The notes beneath the pieces were generated by a model. The model was given only the letters and a program-made list of their open reading frames with translations. It did not search any database and was not told where the DNA came from. A program made the position numbers and the translations under genes. A stretch of 64,000 bases of DNA from Streptomyces sp. B21-083 (GTDB taxonomy: Bacteria; Actinomycetota; Actinomycetes; Streptomycetales; Streptomycetaceae). Positions 7,975 through 16,674 of the stretch are shown here, in pieces (position 1 is the stretch's first letter; each line of letters opens with the position of its first letter). The DNA is taken from positions 3,348,001-3,412,000 of the forward strand of contig NZ_JARUND010000001.1 of NCBI RefSeq assembly GCF_036898825.1. Reading direction: 5' to 3'.

Positions 7975-8976
7975 GTGGAAATCTCCGCGGCAGGCCGTCT
8001 TGAGGTCCGTATTACCACTGCTGACGTGGGCAAACGTGTCTCTGTTCGACGGCTGAACGAAGAAGCTCCCGGTAATGAGAAATTCACCGACACGGTCGGT
8101 GTTCTCACATCATGGGACGAAGACGCCGGTGTGCTTCTGATCACACGCCGGAACGGGGAGCGTGTTCAGGTCGCGGAAACGTCCCTGGTGGCGGGCAAGG
8201 TCGTGCCGGCGGCCCCCGCCCGTCGCCGCGGTCCCGCCGCCGCGTACGAGGAGCTGGCGCGGGTCTCCGCGCGTGCCTGGCAGCCGGTGGAGAGCGAGCG
8301 GCTGGGTGAGTGGGAGCTGCGGGCCGCTTCCGGGTTCACCCGGCGGGCCAACTCGGTGCTGCCGGTCGGCGACCCCGGCCTGCCGCTCGACGAGGCGCTG
8401 ACCGTCGTACGGCGCTGGTACGGCGAGCGCGGCCTGCCCGCCTACGTCCAGACCGCCACCGGCGCCGAGGGCACGCAGGAGCTGCTGTGCGCCCAGCTGG
8501 AGGAGCGCGGGTGGACGCGTGAGGTGACGGCCGAGCTGTGGGTCGGGGGACTGGCGCCCGTCGCCGATCTCGGCACCGGCGCGGCGGACGTCGTACTGTC
8601 CCGGGAGGCCGACGAGGCGTGGCTCGCGCGGTACCAGCGCAAGGGCGTGAGTGACGTGGCGCTGGCGGTGCTCGGGAGCGGGCCGTCGGTGTGGTTCGCG
8701 ACCGTGCCGGGAGGTGAGGGCGCGGCTCCGGCTGCCATCGGGCGGTGTGTCGTGGACGGGCGCTGGGCCGGGTTCGCCGCCGTCGAGGTGGATCCCGGCA
8801 GGCGGCGGCAGGGGCTGGCCTCGGCTGTCATGGCCGCGCTGGCCGAGCGGGCGCTGGAGGAGGGGGCCTCGGCTGCCTGGCTCCAGGTGGAGGCCGACAA
8901 TGCGGGGGCACGGGCCCTCTACGCCGGGATGGGGTTCGCGGCGCATCACTCCTACCACCACTATCGATCGGCGTGA
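7975..8976 (+). CDS. GNAT-family N-acetyltransferase with N-terminal SH3-like region
   Basis: This 333-residue protein has a C-terminal GNAT domain (about residues 200-333) with VEVDPGRRRQGLASAVMAAL, the acetyl-CoA pyrophosphate-binding signature, and then ALEEGASAAWLQVEADNAGARALY. The N-terminal 75 residues (LEVRITTADVGKRVSVRRL, then a segment resembling small beta-barrel folds) may be a separate domain. The start is GTG 7975, 11 bases after AGGAGGGG. The substrate is unknown. The gene directly precedes the SirB1-like gene by 16 bases, so they probably form an operon. Confidence 0.8.
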   Translation: MEISAAGRLEVRITTADVGKRVSVRRLNEEAPGNEKFTDTVGVLTSWDEDAGVLLITRRNGERVQVAETSLVAGKVVPAAPARRRGPAAAYEELARVSARAWQPVESERLGEWELRAASGFTRRANSVLPVGDPGLPLDEALTVVRRWYGERGLPAYVQTATGAEGTQELLCAQLEERGWTREVTAELWVGGLAPVADLGTGAADVVLSREADEAWLARYQRKGVSDVALAVLGSGPSVWFATVPGGEGAAPAAIGRCVVDGRWAGFAAVEVDPGRRRQGLASAVMAALAERALEEGASAAWLQVEADNAGARALYAGMGFAAHHSYHHYRSA

Positions 8977-8992
8977 GAGGGCAGGGCCTGTC

Positions 8993-9856
8993 ATGCGTTT
9001 CCCTCATCCCCCGCCATATCCTCCGGAGCCCGGACGGTCCGCCGAGCTGCGGCAGCTGTTCGCCGACGAGGCCAGGTCCGGGCGGCCCGATCTGACGACG
9101 CTGTGTCTGCTGATGGGCTCGGTCGCGGACCGGGCGCTCGACGAGGCCGGCGTCGACGCCGTGCACATGGAACTCGACCGGCTGGCCGGGCAGTTGCCGT
9201 TCCGGCCGGGCGGCCCACGCGCCTGGGCGACAGCCCTGCGCGAACTCCTGGGCGAGCGCCACGGGTTCCGGGGCGGCCCCGCCGACTACCAGCGACTGGA
9301 GTCCTCGCTGCTGCACGAAGTGCTGGTACGGCGGCGGGGGTTGCCGATTCTGCTGTCCGTGCTGTGGATGGAGGTCGCCCGGCGGGCAGGGGCTCCGGTG
9401 CACGGGGTGGCGCTGCCCGGGCACTTCGTCGTGGGGTTCGGGCCGGTCGACGAGCAGGTGCTCGCCGATCCCTTCGACGGAGGGCGGGTGCTGAGCGGGA
9501 GCGACGCGGAGTTGCTGGTGGCGGGGGCCACGGGCGAGGCGTTGGAACCATCGATGCTGATGCCGGCGGATCCGCTGGATGTGATGCTGCGGGTGCTGAA
9601 CAACGTACGGGCGTGGGGAGCGGCTCGGCCGGAGCGGTCGGAAGTGTCCCTGTGGGCGGTGGAGTTGGCGTTGCTGCTGCCGTCGCATCCGGCTCGGCTG
9701 CGGTACGAGCGGGCTCAGTTGCTGGTGCGGCGGGGGGAGTTCGTGGCGGGGGCGGCGGAGCTCGAGGGGTACGCGGAGATCGTGTCCACGTTCGATCCGC
9801 CGGCGGCGGATCGGATGCGGGGGCAGGCCCGAGCGGCTCGGGCCAGGTTGAACTGA
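8993..9856 (+). CDS. SirB1/transglutaminase-like family protein
   Basis: This 287-residue protein belongs to the SirB1 N-terminal (transglutaminase-like) group. The core reads YQRLESSLLHEVLVRRRG, LPILLSVLWMEVARRAG and HGVALPGHFVVGF, followed by ADPFDGG. A helical TPR-like tail (residues about 195-285) follows, containing LLPSHPARLRYERAQ. The conserved His of PGHF is present, but no cysteine sits at the usual nucleophile position, so peptidase or transglutaminase catalysis is doubtful. ATG 8993 lies 16 bases after the GNAT stop. The function is unknown; family members are soluble and widespread. Confidence 0.75.
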   Translation: MRFPHPPPYPPEPGRSAELRQLFADEARSGRPDLTTLCLLMGSVADRALDEAGVDAVHMELDRLAGQLPFRPGGPRAWATALRELLGERHGFRGGPADYQRLESSLLHEVLVRRRGLPILLSVLWMEVARRAGAPVHGVALPGHFVVGFGPVDEQVLADPFDGGRVLSGSDAELLVAGATGEALEPSMLMPADPLDVMLRVLNNVRAWGAARPERSEVSLWAVELALLLPSHPARLRYERAQLLVRRGEFVAGAAELEGYAEIVSTFDPPAADRMRGQARAARARLN

Positions 9857-9870
9857 GGTGGGTGTTTCGG

Positions 9871-9906
9871 GTGCGGGTGCGGGTGCGGGTGCGGGTGCGG
9901 GTGCGT
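9871..9906 (+). repeat. (GTGCGG)n hexamer array, G-quadruplex motif
   Basis: About six tandem copies of GTGCGG directly follow the SirB1-like stop codon. Read as G3 runs separated by three bases, the array meets the canonical four-tract G-quadruplex pattern on the plus strand. Similar arrays lie at 19381-19513 and, in reverse sense, near 31661. Confidence 0.75.
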
Positions 9907-9907
9907 C

Positions 9908-9940
9908 GTGGCTGGTCGCGCAGTTCCCCGCGCCCCTAGG
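9908..9940 (+). repeat. Interspersed intergenic repeat, partial copy 1
   Basis: The core GGCTGGTCGCGCAGTTCCCC followed by GCGCCCCTAGG is shared with the longer copies at 13490-13554 (inverted) and 33551-33621. It lies between the convergent SirB1-like and response-regulator genes, a typical position for this Streptomyces element. Confidence 0.75.
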
Positions 9941-9959
9941 TCCGCTACCGCGAGGCCTC

Positions 9960-10577
9960 TTACAACCAGCCCTTCTCTCTCGCTATCCGTACCGCTTCTG
10001 TTCTGTTCCGTGCCGTCAGTTTCTGGATGGCTGTGGAGAGGTAGTTGCGGACCGTTCCCTGGGAGAGGTGCAGGGTCTTCGCCAGCTCCGCGTTCGTCGC
10101 GCCGTCCGCCGCCGCGCGCAGCACCTCGCGTTCGCGGTCCGTCAGCGGGTTGGCGCCGTCCGCCAGTGCGGCTGCCGCCAGGGTCGGGTCGATGACGCGC
10201 TCTCCGGCCAGCACCTTGCGTACCGCTGCCGCGAGTTGGGCGGCGGGGGCGTCCTTGACGAGGAAGGCGTCCGCCCCGGACTCCATGGCGGCGCGGAGGT
10301 AGCCGGGGCGGCCGAAGGTCGTGAGGATGACCAGCTTCAGAGACGGGAACTCCCGGTGGAGCTGGGCCGCCGCCTCGATGCCGGTCGCACCCGGCATCTC
10401 GATGTCCAGGAGGGCCACGTCCAGGTCGGCGTGGGCACGGGCGGCCTGCAACACCTCGTCGCCGCGCGCCACTTGGGTCACGACCTCGATGTCGGGCTCC
10501 AGGCCGAGCAGCGCGGCCAGCGCCTCACGGACCATCGACTGGTCCTCCGCCAACAGGACCTTGATCATGCGGGTCAT
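9960..10577 (-). CDS. NarL/LuxR-family response regulator
   Basis: This 205-residue two-component regulator has a receiver domain (residues 1-120) with acidic pair ED at 11-12, phosphoacceptor Asp58 in LLDIEMPG, Thr in LTTFG and Lys in LVKDA. Its C-terminal LuxR-type helix-turn-helix reads LTDREREVLRAAADG, then NAELAKTLHLSQGTVRNYL. Its ATG overlaps the TGA of the sensor kinase gene (ATGA), so the pair is translationally coupled. The operon also includes an ABC-2 exporter, which suggests that the pair controls this exporter in response to a membrane or drug signal. Confidence 0.93.
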   Translation of the reverse strand: MTRMIKVLLAEDQSMVREALAALLGLEPDIEVVTQVARGDEVLQAARAHADLDVALLDIEMPGATGIEAAAQLHREFPSLKLVILTTFGRPGYLRAAMESGADAFLVKDAPAAQLAAAVRKVLAGERVIDPTLAAAALADGANPLTDREREVLRAAADGATNAELAKTLHLSQGTVRNYLSTAIQKLTARNRTEAVRIAREKGWL

Positions 10578-11746
10578 GAAGCGGATCCTACGTCCGCCGC
10601 AGCCGACGCGGTGCCCGTCGGCACCCTGGCCACCAGGCGGAAGCCGCGTTTCGTGCGGGACGTCTCCAGGGAGCCGCCCGCCTTCTCCAGGCGTTCCGCC
10701 AGGCCGGTGAGACCGTTGCCGGGAGTGCCGACCGAACCGGCGCCCGGGCCGTCGTCCGCGACGGACAGTTCGAGCACCGGGCCGTCCAGGGTCTGCCGGC
10801 TCAGCACCTCCACCGTGCAGCGCCGGGCCCCGCTGTGCCGTACGACGTTCGTCACCGCCTCGCGCAGCGCCCAGGCGAGGGTCGCCTCCGCGTCCTCGTC
10901 GACGTCGGCCGTGACCGGGTCCTCCGGAAGGCCGGCCGTGATGCCCGCCGCCGTCAACGCGACCTGCGCGCCCGCCAGTTCACCGGCCAGCCGGGGGCGA
11001 CGGTAGCCGCTGACCGCCTCGCGTACGTCGACCAGGGCCTGGCGGCTCACCTGCTCGATGTCGGCCACCTGCTGGGCCGCCTTCTCGGGGTGGGCGGGGA
11101 GCATCCGGCCCGCCAGCTCGCTCTTCAGGGTGATCAGGGAGAGGGAGTGACCCAGCAGGTCGTGCAGGTCCCGCGCCAGCCGCAGCCGTTCCTCGTTCGC
11201 CGCGAGTTGGGCGACCGTGGCCCGGGCCTCCCTCAACTCGATCGTCGTGCGCACGAGTTGCCGTACGCCCGCCATGGCGGCACCGCCGAGCAGGGCCGGG
11301 ACGATGAGGCCGGCCAGGTAGGAGTGGCCGCCGGGGACCACCAGCGCGACGCCCGTCATCAGGGCCGCGTTGGCGGCGATCGCCCAGCGGGACATGCGGA
11401 GCGGCAGGGCGGCGCCGGACGAGGTGGACACGTACACGAACAGGACCAGCCACTCACGGCCCAGGGAGAGGGCCAGGACGGTCGACTGGGCCGCGAGGAG
11501 CGCCAGGGAGGCCACCACCAGGCGGGTCGTCTCGCCGCGGCCCGTGCGGAAGACCAGGGACGCGTAATAGGCGACGAAGGCCACCAGGCCCAGCCAGCCG
11601 AGGACTTGTACGCCCTTGCTGTGGCCGCCGTGCAGGAGGTCGCTGACCGGTGCGCCCAGGTAGACCAGCCAGACCCCGATCCACAGGGACTTCATCAGCC
11701 GCGTCTTACGGTTCGTCGGGCGCTGCCCGATGCCGATGCCGCTCAC
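10574..11746 (-). CDS. DesK/NarL-type sensor histidine kinase
   Basis: This kinase of 390 residues has about five to six N-terminal membrane helices (residues 18-160). A HisKA_3 box follows, ERLRLARDLHDLLGHSLSLI, with phosphoacceptor His195. The ATPase domain has N-box AVTNVVRHSG and G-boxes ADDGPGAGS and GNGLTGLAERL. There is no large extracytoplasmic loop, so it probably senses the membrane itself, as DesK-type kinases do. The start GTG 11746 shares GTGA with the stop of the upstream permease gene, although an open frame continues upstream inside that gene. It phosphorylates the adjacent response regulator. Confidence 0.9.
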   Translation of the reverse strand: MSGIGIGQRPTNRKTRLMKSLWIGVWLVYLGAPVSDLLHGGHSKGVQVLGWLGLVAFVAYYASLVFRTGRGETTRLVVASLALLAAQSTVLALSLGREWLVLFVYVSTSSGAALPLRMSRWAIAANAALMTGVALVVPGGHSYLAGLIVPALLGGAAMAGVRQLVRTTIELREARATVAQLAANEERLRLARDLHDLLGHSLSLITLKSELAGRMLPAHPEKAAQQVADIEQVSRQALVDVREAVSGYRRPRLAGELAGAQVALTAAGITAGLPEDPVTADVDEDAEATLAWALREAVTNVVRHSGARRCTVEVLSRQTLDGPVLELSVADDGPGAGSVGTPGNGLTGLAERLEKAGGSLETSRTKRGFRLVARVPTGTASAAADVGSAS

Positions 11747-12483
11747 GCCTTCAGCGTGTCCTTCCGGTACAGCCAGGCCGCGCCGCCCGCGAAGAGGACG
11801 AACGAGACGGCCAGGATCGCCACATCCTTCATCTGCGGGGCGTCGCCCAACTCGATGGATTGCCCCAGCGCAGCGTACGCGTGCGTGGGCAGCCACTTCG
11901 CGATGTTCTGGAGCCAGTCGGGGAAGGTCGTCGTCGGCACCCACAGGCCACCGAGCATGGAGAGGCCGAAGTAGACGATCATCGTGATCGGGCGGACCGC
12001 GTCCCCGCTCGCCAGATAGCCGATGGCCACCCCGAGCGCGGCGAAGACCAGGCTGCCGACCCAGATCGCCCCGGTCAGCGCCAGCCACTGCCACGCGTCC
12101 AGGCGGACGTTCTTCACAGCCGCCGCGACGGCGAAGACGATCACGATCGACGGGAGGCTGATCACGGCCGCGCTCGCCGTCTTCGCCAGCACATAGCCCC
12201 GGCCCGGCAGCGGGGTGAGCCGCAGCTGCCGTACCCAGCCGCTCTCGCGCTCCTTGGCGATGCGCTCGCTGTTGCCCATCAGGACGGCCGTCAGGGCGCC
12301 GAAGGAGGCCATGGAGACCATGAAGAAGGTCGGGAGGTTGAGATGGGTGCCCGTCACCTTCGTGGTGCTGTCCGCGCTGCCCGCGATCAGCAGGAACAGC
12401 GCGGAGGGGTAGATCACCGAGAAGAACAGGAACTTGCGGTTGCGCAGGGCCCGGGTGATTTCGAGTCGGATGAGGTCGTTCAT
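11743..12483 (-). CDS. ABC-2 type transporter permease
   Basis: This 246-residue integral membrane protein has about six predicted helices, including FLFFSVIYPSALFLLIAG and ALFVLFAGGAAWL-like segments near the ends. It has the ABC-2 pattern of an amphipathic start (LIRLEITRALRNRKFL) and a cytoplasmic loop RIAKERESGWVRQLRLTPLP, which resembles the coupling segment of drug and lipid exporters. It overlaps the ATPase gene by ATGA and the kinase gene by GTGA. With the ATPase it should form a homodimeric exporter. The substrate is unknown; antibiotic or peptide efflux is typical for such BceAB- or DrrAB-like units. Confidence 0.88.
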   Translation of the reverse strand: MNDLIRLEITRALRNRKFLFFSVIYPSALFLLIAGSADSTTKVTGTHLNLPTFFMVSMASFGALTAVLMGNSERIAKERESGWVRQLRLTPLPGRGYVLAKTASAAVISLPSIVIVFAVAAAVKNVRLDAWQWLALTGAIWVGSLVFAALGVAIGYLASGDAVRPITMIVYFGLSMLGGLWVPTTTFPDWLQNIAKWLPTHAYAALGQSIELGDAPQMKDVAILAVSFVLFAGGAAWLYRKDTLKA

Positions 12484-13409
12484 GCTGTGCGCGCCTCCTC
12501 GGCTGCGGCGGTGAGGGTGACGAACGCCTGCTCAAGGCCCAGGCCGGCCACTTCGAGGTTGCGCGGGTAGAGGCCGAGCCCGTACACGGCGTGGACGGTC
12601 GCGTCGGCGTCGGAGGACTGGATGCGGACGGTCTGCCCGGACACGTCGAGGGCGGTGAGGAAGGGCAGGGCCCGCAGGACCTCCTCCTCCACCGGAGACT
12701 CCCCGGTCTCCAGGTCGAAGGAGATCCGGCGCGCGCCCGCCTTCGCCTTGATCTCGGCGGCCGTGCCGTCGGCCAGCAGGCAGCCCCGGTGCAGGACGAG
12801 GACGCGGTCCGCTATCGCGTCCGCCTCCTCCAGGTAGTGGGTGGCGAACAGGACCGTACGGCCCTGGTCCGCCTGCTCGCGCATGGTCGCCCAGAAGGCC
12901 TGGCGGGCGGTGACGTCCATGCCGGTCGTGGGCTCGTCCAGGACGATCAGGGCGCTGTCCCCGGCCGTGGCGAGCGCGAACCGGACGCGCTGCTCCTGGC
13001 CGCCGGACAGCTTGTTGACCTTGCGGTCGGCGAGCTGGGTGATCCCGGCCCGGGAGAGGACCTCGCCGACCGGGAAGGGTCGCGGGTGCAGACCGCAGAC
13101 CAGCGACACGAGTTCGCGGACGGTGACCTCGTCCATCAGGCCGCCGCTCTGGAGCATGGCGCCGACGTGGCCGCCGACGATGGCCTCGCGGGGGCTCTTG
13201 CCGAGGACGCGGACCGTGCCGCTGTCGGGCTGCTTGAGGCCGAGGAGCAGGTCGAGGGTGGTCGACTTGCCGGCGCCGTTGGGGCCCAGGAGGGCCACGG
13301 TCTCGCCGGGCCGGAGGGTGAGCGCGAGCCCGTCGACGGCCCGTACCTCGCCGTAGCTCTTGGTGACCTGGTCGAACTCGACCACGGTGGTGGTTTCCAT
13401 GAGGTCCAT
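12480..13409 (-). CDS. ABC-2 exporter ATP-binding protein (DrrA-like)
   Basis: This 309-residue ATPase has Walker A GPNGAGKSTT, Q-loop MLQSGGLMDE, signature LSGGQEQRVRFAL, Walker B LIVLDEPTTGMD and switch His in FATHYLEEAD. The C-terminal 80 residues are the usual regulatory extension of DrrA-type exporters. It is the first gene of a four-gene overlapping operon: ATPase, permease, kinase, regulator. The start ATG 13409 has only weak ribosome-binding signals, and an in-frame ATG at 13400 gives METTTVVEF and is equally possible. Confidence 0.93.
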   Translation of the reverse strand: MDLMETTTVVEFDQVTKSYGEVRAVDGLALTLRPGETVALLGPNGAGKSTTLDLLLGLKQPDSGTVRVLGKSPREAIVGGHVGAMLQSGGLMDEVTVRELVSLVCGLHPRPFPVGEVLSRAGITQLADRKVNKLSGGQEQRVRFALATAGDSALIVLDEPTTGMDVTARQAFWATMREQADQGRTVLFATHYLEEADAIADRVLVLHRGCLLADGTAAEIKAKAGARRISFDLETGESPVEEEVLRALPFLTALDVSGQTVRIQSSDADATVHAVYGLGLYPRNLEVAGLGLEQAFVTLTAAAEEARTA

Positions 13410-13489
13410 CGTGGCCGCGAGCCAGGTCCGCCCGGCAGTGCCGAGGGTCCTGACTCGCGGATGACAGATGTCATGAGTGCGCGGGCCCG

Positions 13490-13554
13490 CGCCCCCTAAG
13501 GGGCGCGGGGAACTGCGCGACCAGCCCCCACCGGGCCGCAGCCAAAGAACTGCG
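13490..13554 (-). repeat. Interspersed intergenic repeat, copy 2 (inverted)
   Basis: This is the reverse complement of the element at 33551-33621. It holds a short hairpin (CGCCCCCTAAGGGGCG), the core GGGGAACTGCGCGACCAGCC and the tail GCCGCAGCCAAAGAACTGCG. It lies between the YoaR-domain gene and the upstream region of the exporter operon. Confidence 0.85.
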
Positions 13555-13569
13555 TACCCGGCGGAGCGC

Positions 13570-16059
13570 TTACGTCGGGTTAATCTCGATGCTGCCCACC
13601 CGGTTGGTCGTGCTGACCAGCGCGGGGCGCATCGCGCCGATCACGTCCTCGACGGTGACCGGGGTCTTGTTGCCGTTGCCACGGGCGATGAGGACCTGGT
13701 CGAAGGTGGCGCCGTACAGCGCCTTGAGCGCTTCCTTGTCGTACGCCTCGACGAGCTTGCCGTTGATCGGCTTCACCTGGAGGAACTTCCACAGGGAGTT
13801 CTTCGGGCTGAACTCCACGCTCGGCTCACCGGTTCCCACACGGACGGTGACGTTCGCGGACATCGCCGGCGTGGCGAACTTCTTCATCATGCGGTCGACC
13901 TCGGCGTTCGAGATCGTCGGCTCCTGCGTCTTGGTGGGGACCTGGACCGGCGTGCTCGTGCCGCTCTCCACCTGGCTGCGGTAGGCGTTCTCGACGGACT
14001 CGGCGGCCGCGGCGGCGTCGATGCCCTTGCCCGCCTTGCCGTAGACGGCGACGGCCTTGCCGGACACGAACTTGATCGTGCCGTCGCTCGCCGAGCCGGC
14101 TCCGCCCGCCACCCGCTGGAGTGCGGCGGCGAGCTTCTCCTCGTCGACCGGCATGTCGGGTTCGACGACCCGCTGCTGCCCGAAGAGCGCGCCGATCACC
14201 GACATCGGGTTGTAGTCGCTGACGGCCGCCGCCCGGACCGTGGCCTGGGTGTCGAACTGGAGCCCCGCCTGGTCGGGCTTGAGGTCGACCGTCCTGCCGT
14301 CGACGGACAGCTTGAGCGGCTGGTTCATCCGGTCGTCGAAGGCGTCGTCGAGCTTCTTGACGGCGTCGTCACGGGTGCCGCCGCCGATGTCGACGCCGAA
14401 CACGGTGGTGCCCTTGGGCACGTCGGAGTGGTTCATCAGCAGCCCGGCGCCGTAGGCGCCACCGGCGATGAGGAAGACGGCGACGAACAGCAGCGTCAGC
14501 TTGCTGCGGCCCTTCTTCTTCGCCTTCTTGCCCTTCTTGGGCGCGGCGGCGGCGGGCGCGCTCGGCGACACCGGCTCGGGCAGCTTCGGCGGGGTGTGCG
14601 GAAGCGGTCCGTCGGAGCGGGTGCCCGGCCCGAACGGGGTGTTCCGGTCGGTCGGGACGACGGGCATGCCGCTGGTGAGGGTGGAGCTGGAGATGTTGTC
14701 CACGGAGCCGCCGTAGCCGCCGACGCCTCCCGGGCCGGGGGCGTGCTTCTGCGGGGTCAGGATCGCGGTGTCGTCGCTGAGCCCACCGGCGAGCCGGCCG
14801 GTGCCGGCGACACCGGCGGCGGAGGGGTCGCCCACCACGGGCGGGATGACCGGGCCGTCTCCGGTGACGGGACCGCCGGTCGGCCCGGCGGGGCCGCGTC
14901 CGCGCGGACCGCCGGGCCCACCGAAGCCGTTCTGGCCGTTCTGGCCGCCGAAGTCACCGAAGTCGTTGGGCGTCGCGAAGTCATTGGGGGCCGCGAAGTC
15001 GTTCTGGGCCGAGAAGTCGTGCTGGGGACCGAATCCGCCGGCCTGCCCAACGAAACCACTCTGCCCGTTATGCCCGCCCTGCCCGTTGGGGCCGCCTTGC
15101 CCGTTGGGGCCGCCTTGCCCGTTGGGGCCACCCTGGCCGTTCGCGCCGACTGGGCCGCCCTGCCCGTTGTCCGAGAAGAACGGCAGGTCGTCGCGTCGCG
15201 GTTCACCACGGCCGTCGGCAGGCCCGACGCCTGTGCCCGGACCACCCTGGGTACGGGGGTTGCCGCCCGGCGGGTAGGAAGACCCGCCCGCCGGTCCCGC
15301 GCCGACCGCGAACGCACCGGTCACGTCGAAGGAACCGGTGCCGCCGCCGTGCCCCGGCGCCACGGGACCGGCGCCGGTGGCACCGGGGAGCCCGGCACCC
15401 TTCGTACCGCCGCCGCTGCTGCTGGGACCACCGGCGGCGCGGGGACCGCCCGCGTTGCCCGCGGCGCCCATGACGCCCAGACCGGGGCGCGAAGAGCCCG
15501 TGGAACCGCCACTGTTGGGACTGCCGGGGCGTGAAGCGCCCGCCGGTCCTGTGCCGTTGGGGCCGCCCGGGCGGGGGCCCGCGGGTGTGGGGCCCGAAGC
15601 GCCGGGCATACCCGCCCCGTTGCTCGCGCCACCGCCCGGACCACCTGCGGGCGCGCCGGACTTGCGCGGCGCGAACCAGTCGCTGGTCTTCTCACCGGGC
15701 TGGCCCGGGCCTTCGGCGGAGGCCTCCGCGACACCGTTGGACGGGGGCGCGTCCGGCGTTCTGCCGTCGCCTCCCGTCTGGGGCCGCCGATGGGTCCCGG
15801 TGGTCTCGGAGGACTCGGTGTCCGCGACGGGTGTCCGGACGACGACCGGCGGAATCGGCCGGGATCCGGGGATGTTGATCCGGATCCGGGTCGTCAGCGT
15901 GGTCTCGGTCTTGGGCCCGTCCGGCTCCGCGGCCGAACGGCCCGCGTCCGCACCGCCGTCGGACGCCATGGGCGTGCCGTACGGCGGTGTCCCCGAGGGG
16001 TAGGCGGCACCTCCGCGCCCGTTGGGCCCGGAGGACGGACTGTCAGTTTCACGACTCAA
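13570..16059 (-). CDS. YoaR-domain membrane protein with long disordered N-terminus
   Basis: This 829-residue protein has three parts. Residues 1 to about 510 are low-complexity, rich in G, P, N and S, and include a tandem N-G-Q-G-G-P repeat near residues 295-335. A lysine-rich stretch (KKGKKAKKKGRSK) precedes a single membrane helix near 520-543. The outer part has a YoaR-like putative peptidoglycan-binding domain beginning GTTVFGVDIGG, and a second similar region near residue 690 onward. No VanW or L,D-transpeptidase domain follows. The orientation (cytoplasmic disordered tail, outer wall-binding part) suggests a link between cell interior and wall. The function is unknown. Confidence 0.7.
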   Translation of the reverse strand: MSRETDSPSSGPNGRGGAAYPSGTPPYGTPMASDGGADAGRSAAEPDGPKTETTLTTRIRINIPGSRPIPPVVVRTPVADTESSETTGTHRRPQTGGDGRTPDAPPSNGVAEASAEGPGQPGEKTSDWFAPRKSGAPAGGPGGGASNGAGMPGASGPTPAGPRPGGPNGTGPAGASRPGSPNSGGSTGSSRPGLGVMGAAGNAGGPRAAGGPSSSGGGTKGAGLPGATGAGPVAPGHGGGTGSFDVTGAFAVGAGPAGGSSYPPGGNPRTQGGPGTGVGPADGRGEPRRDDLPFFSDNGQGGPVGANGQGGPNGQGGPNGQGGPNGQGGHNGQSGFVGQAGGFGPQHDFSAQNDFAAPNDFATPNDFGDFGGQNGQNGFGGPGGPRGRGPAGPTGGPVTGDGPVIPPVVGDPSAAGVAGTGRLAGGLSDDTAILTPQKHAPGPGGVGGYGGSVDNISSSTLTSGMPVVPTDRNTPFGPGTRSDGPLPHTPPKLPEPVSPSAPAAAAPKKGKKAKKKGRSKLTLLFVAVFLIAGGAYGAGLLMNHSDVPKGTTVFGVDIGGGTRDDAVKKLDDAFDDRMNQPLKLSVDGRTVDLKPDQAGLQFDTQATVRAAAVSDYNPMSVIGALFGQQRVVEPDMPVDEEKLAAALQRVAGGAGSASDGTIKFVSGKAVAVYGKAGKGIDAAAAAESVENAYRSQVESGTSTPVQVPTKTQEPTISNAEVDRMMKKFATPAMSANVTVRVGTGEPSVEFSPKNSLWKFLQVKPINGKLVEAYDKEALKALYGATFDQVLIARGNGNKTPVTVEDVIGAMRPALVSTTNRVGSIEINPT
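15055..15175 (-). repeat. 18-bp tandem repeats encoding N-G-Q-G-G-P
   Basis: Four to six near-identical 18-bp units of the type CCCGTTGGGGCCGCCTTG lie inside the YoaR-domain gene. They encode a six-residue Gly/Gln/Asn-rich repeat in the disordered N-terminal region. Copy number is likely to vary between strains. Confidence 0.8.
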
Positions 16060-16215
16060 GGCAGGTTCTCCCGGTTGGCTCCGCCGCCCGACGCGACCTC
16101 ACGCGGGCAGCTCGGCGGCGCGCACCACCATACTGGCCACGTCTGGCGCGTATCCCACGACCGCCGGAGAAACCATCACTGGACCCCCACGCGGTTGCGG
16201 CGGCGAAGTAGTACG

Positions 16216-16674
16216 TCACTTGCCAAGTCGGACGGCGGGACCGTCCGGTTGCCGCGTCCGGGCGAGCGTGGCACACATCACAGCGACAGCCATACCGCCG
16301 AGAAGGAAGAGGTACGAGCCGACTCCTGCGGCGAACAGGAAGTCCCCCTCCGGACGGCTGGCGGTGAGCAGGACGACGGCGACCATCCACCCGACCGCGG
16401 GCGCGACCGCCCCGGCGCGAGTACCGACGGCACGCGCCCCGCCGAGGAACAGCCCGGCCGCGCCGCCCAGCGCGAGCAGCAGCCCACCCGGGAACCACGC
16501 GGCCTGGACGAGCGCGCCCGCGGCCCCCACGACGGCCCCGAGGACGAAGAGCCCCAGGAAGCCCACCGCACGCCCCGGAGAGGGCACCACGAGCGGCTGG
16601 GCCAGCACACTGCCGCCCCCTGCCGCGGCCTTCCCCCGGGCATCACCCGCGGGTGCCTTCCCGTTCGCACTCAT
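16216..16674 (-). CDS. DUF6113-type four-helix membrane protein
   Basis: This 152-residue protein has an Ala/Gly/Lys-rich cytoplasmic start (residues 1-33), then four hydrophobic segments (about 38-60, 65-80, 93-110 and 118-138) and a charged tail. Its ATG shares ATGA with the mshB stop, so it is translated with mshB. A small membrane protein beside mshB is also recalled from mycobacteria (Rv1171), so the pairing is old, although no role in mycothiol synthesis is established. No catalytic motif is visible. Confidence 0.7.
   Translation of the reverse strand: MSANGKAPAGDARGKAAAGGGSVLAQPLVVPSPGRAVGFLGLFVLGAVVGAAGALVQAAWFPGGLLLALGGAAGLFLGGARAVGTRAGAVAPAVGWMVAVVLLTASRPEGDFLFAAGVGSYLFLLGGMAVAVMCATLARTRQPDGPAVRLGK

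Noticed and set aside
10574..12535. A 653-codon histidine kinase
   Set aside because: The N-terminal 260 codons overlap the ABC-2 permease in another frame; the kinase starts at GTG 11746.
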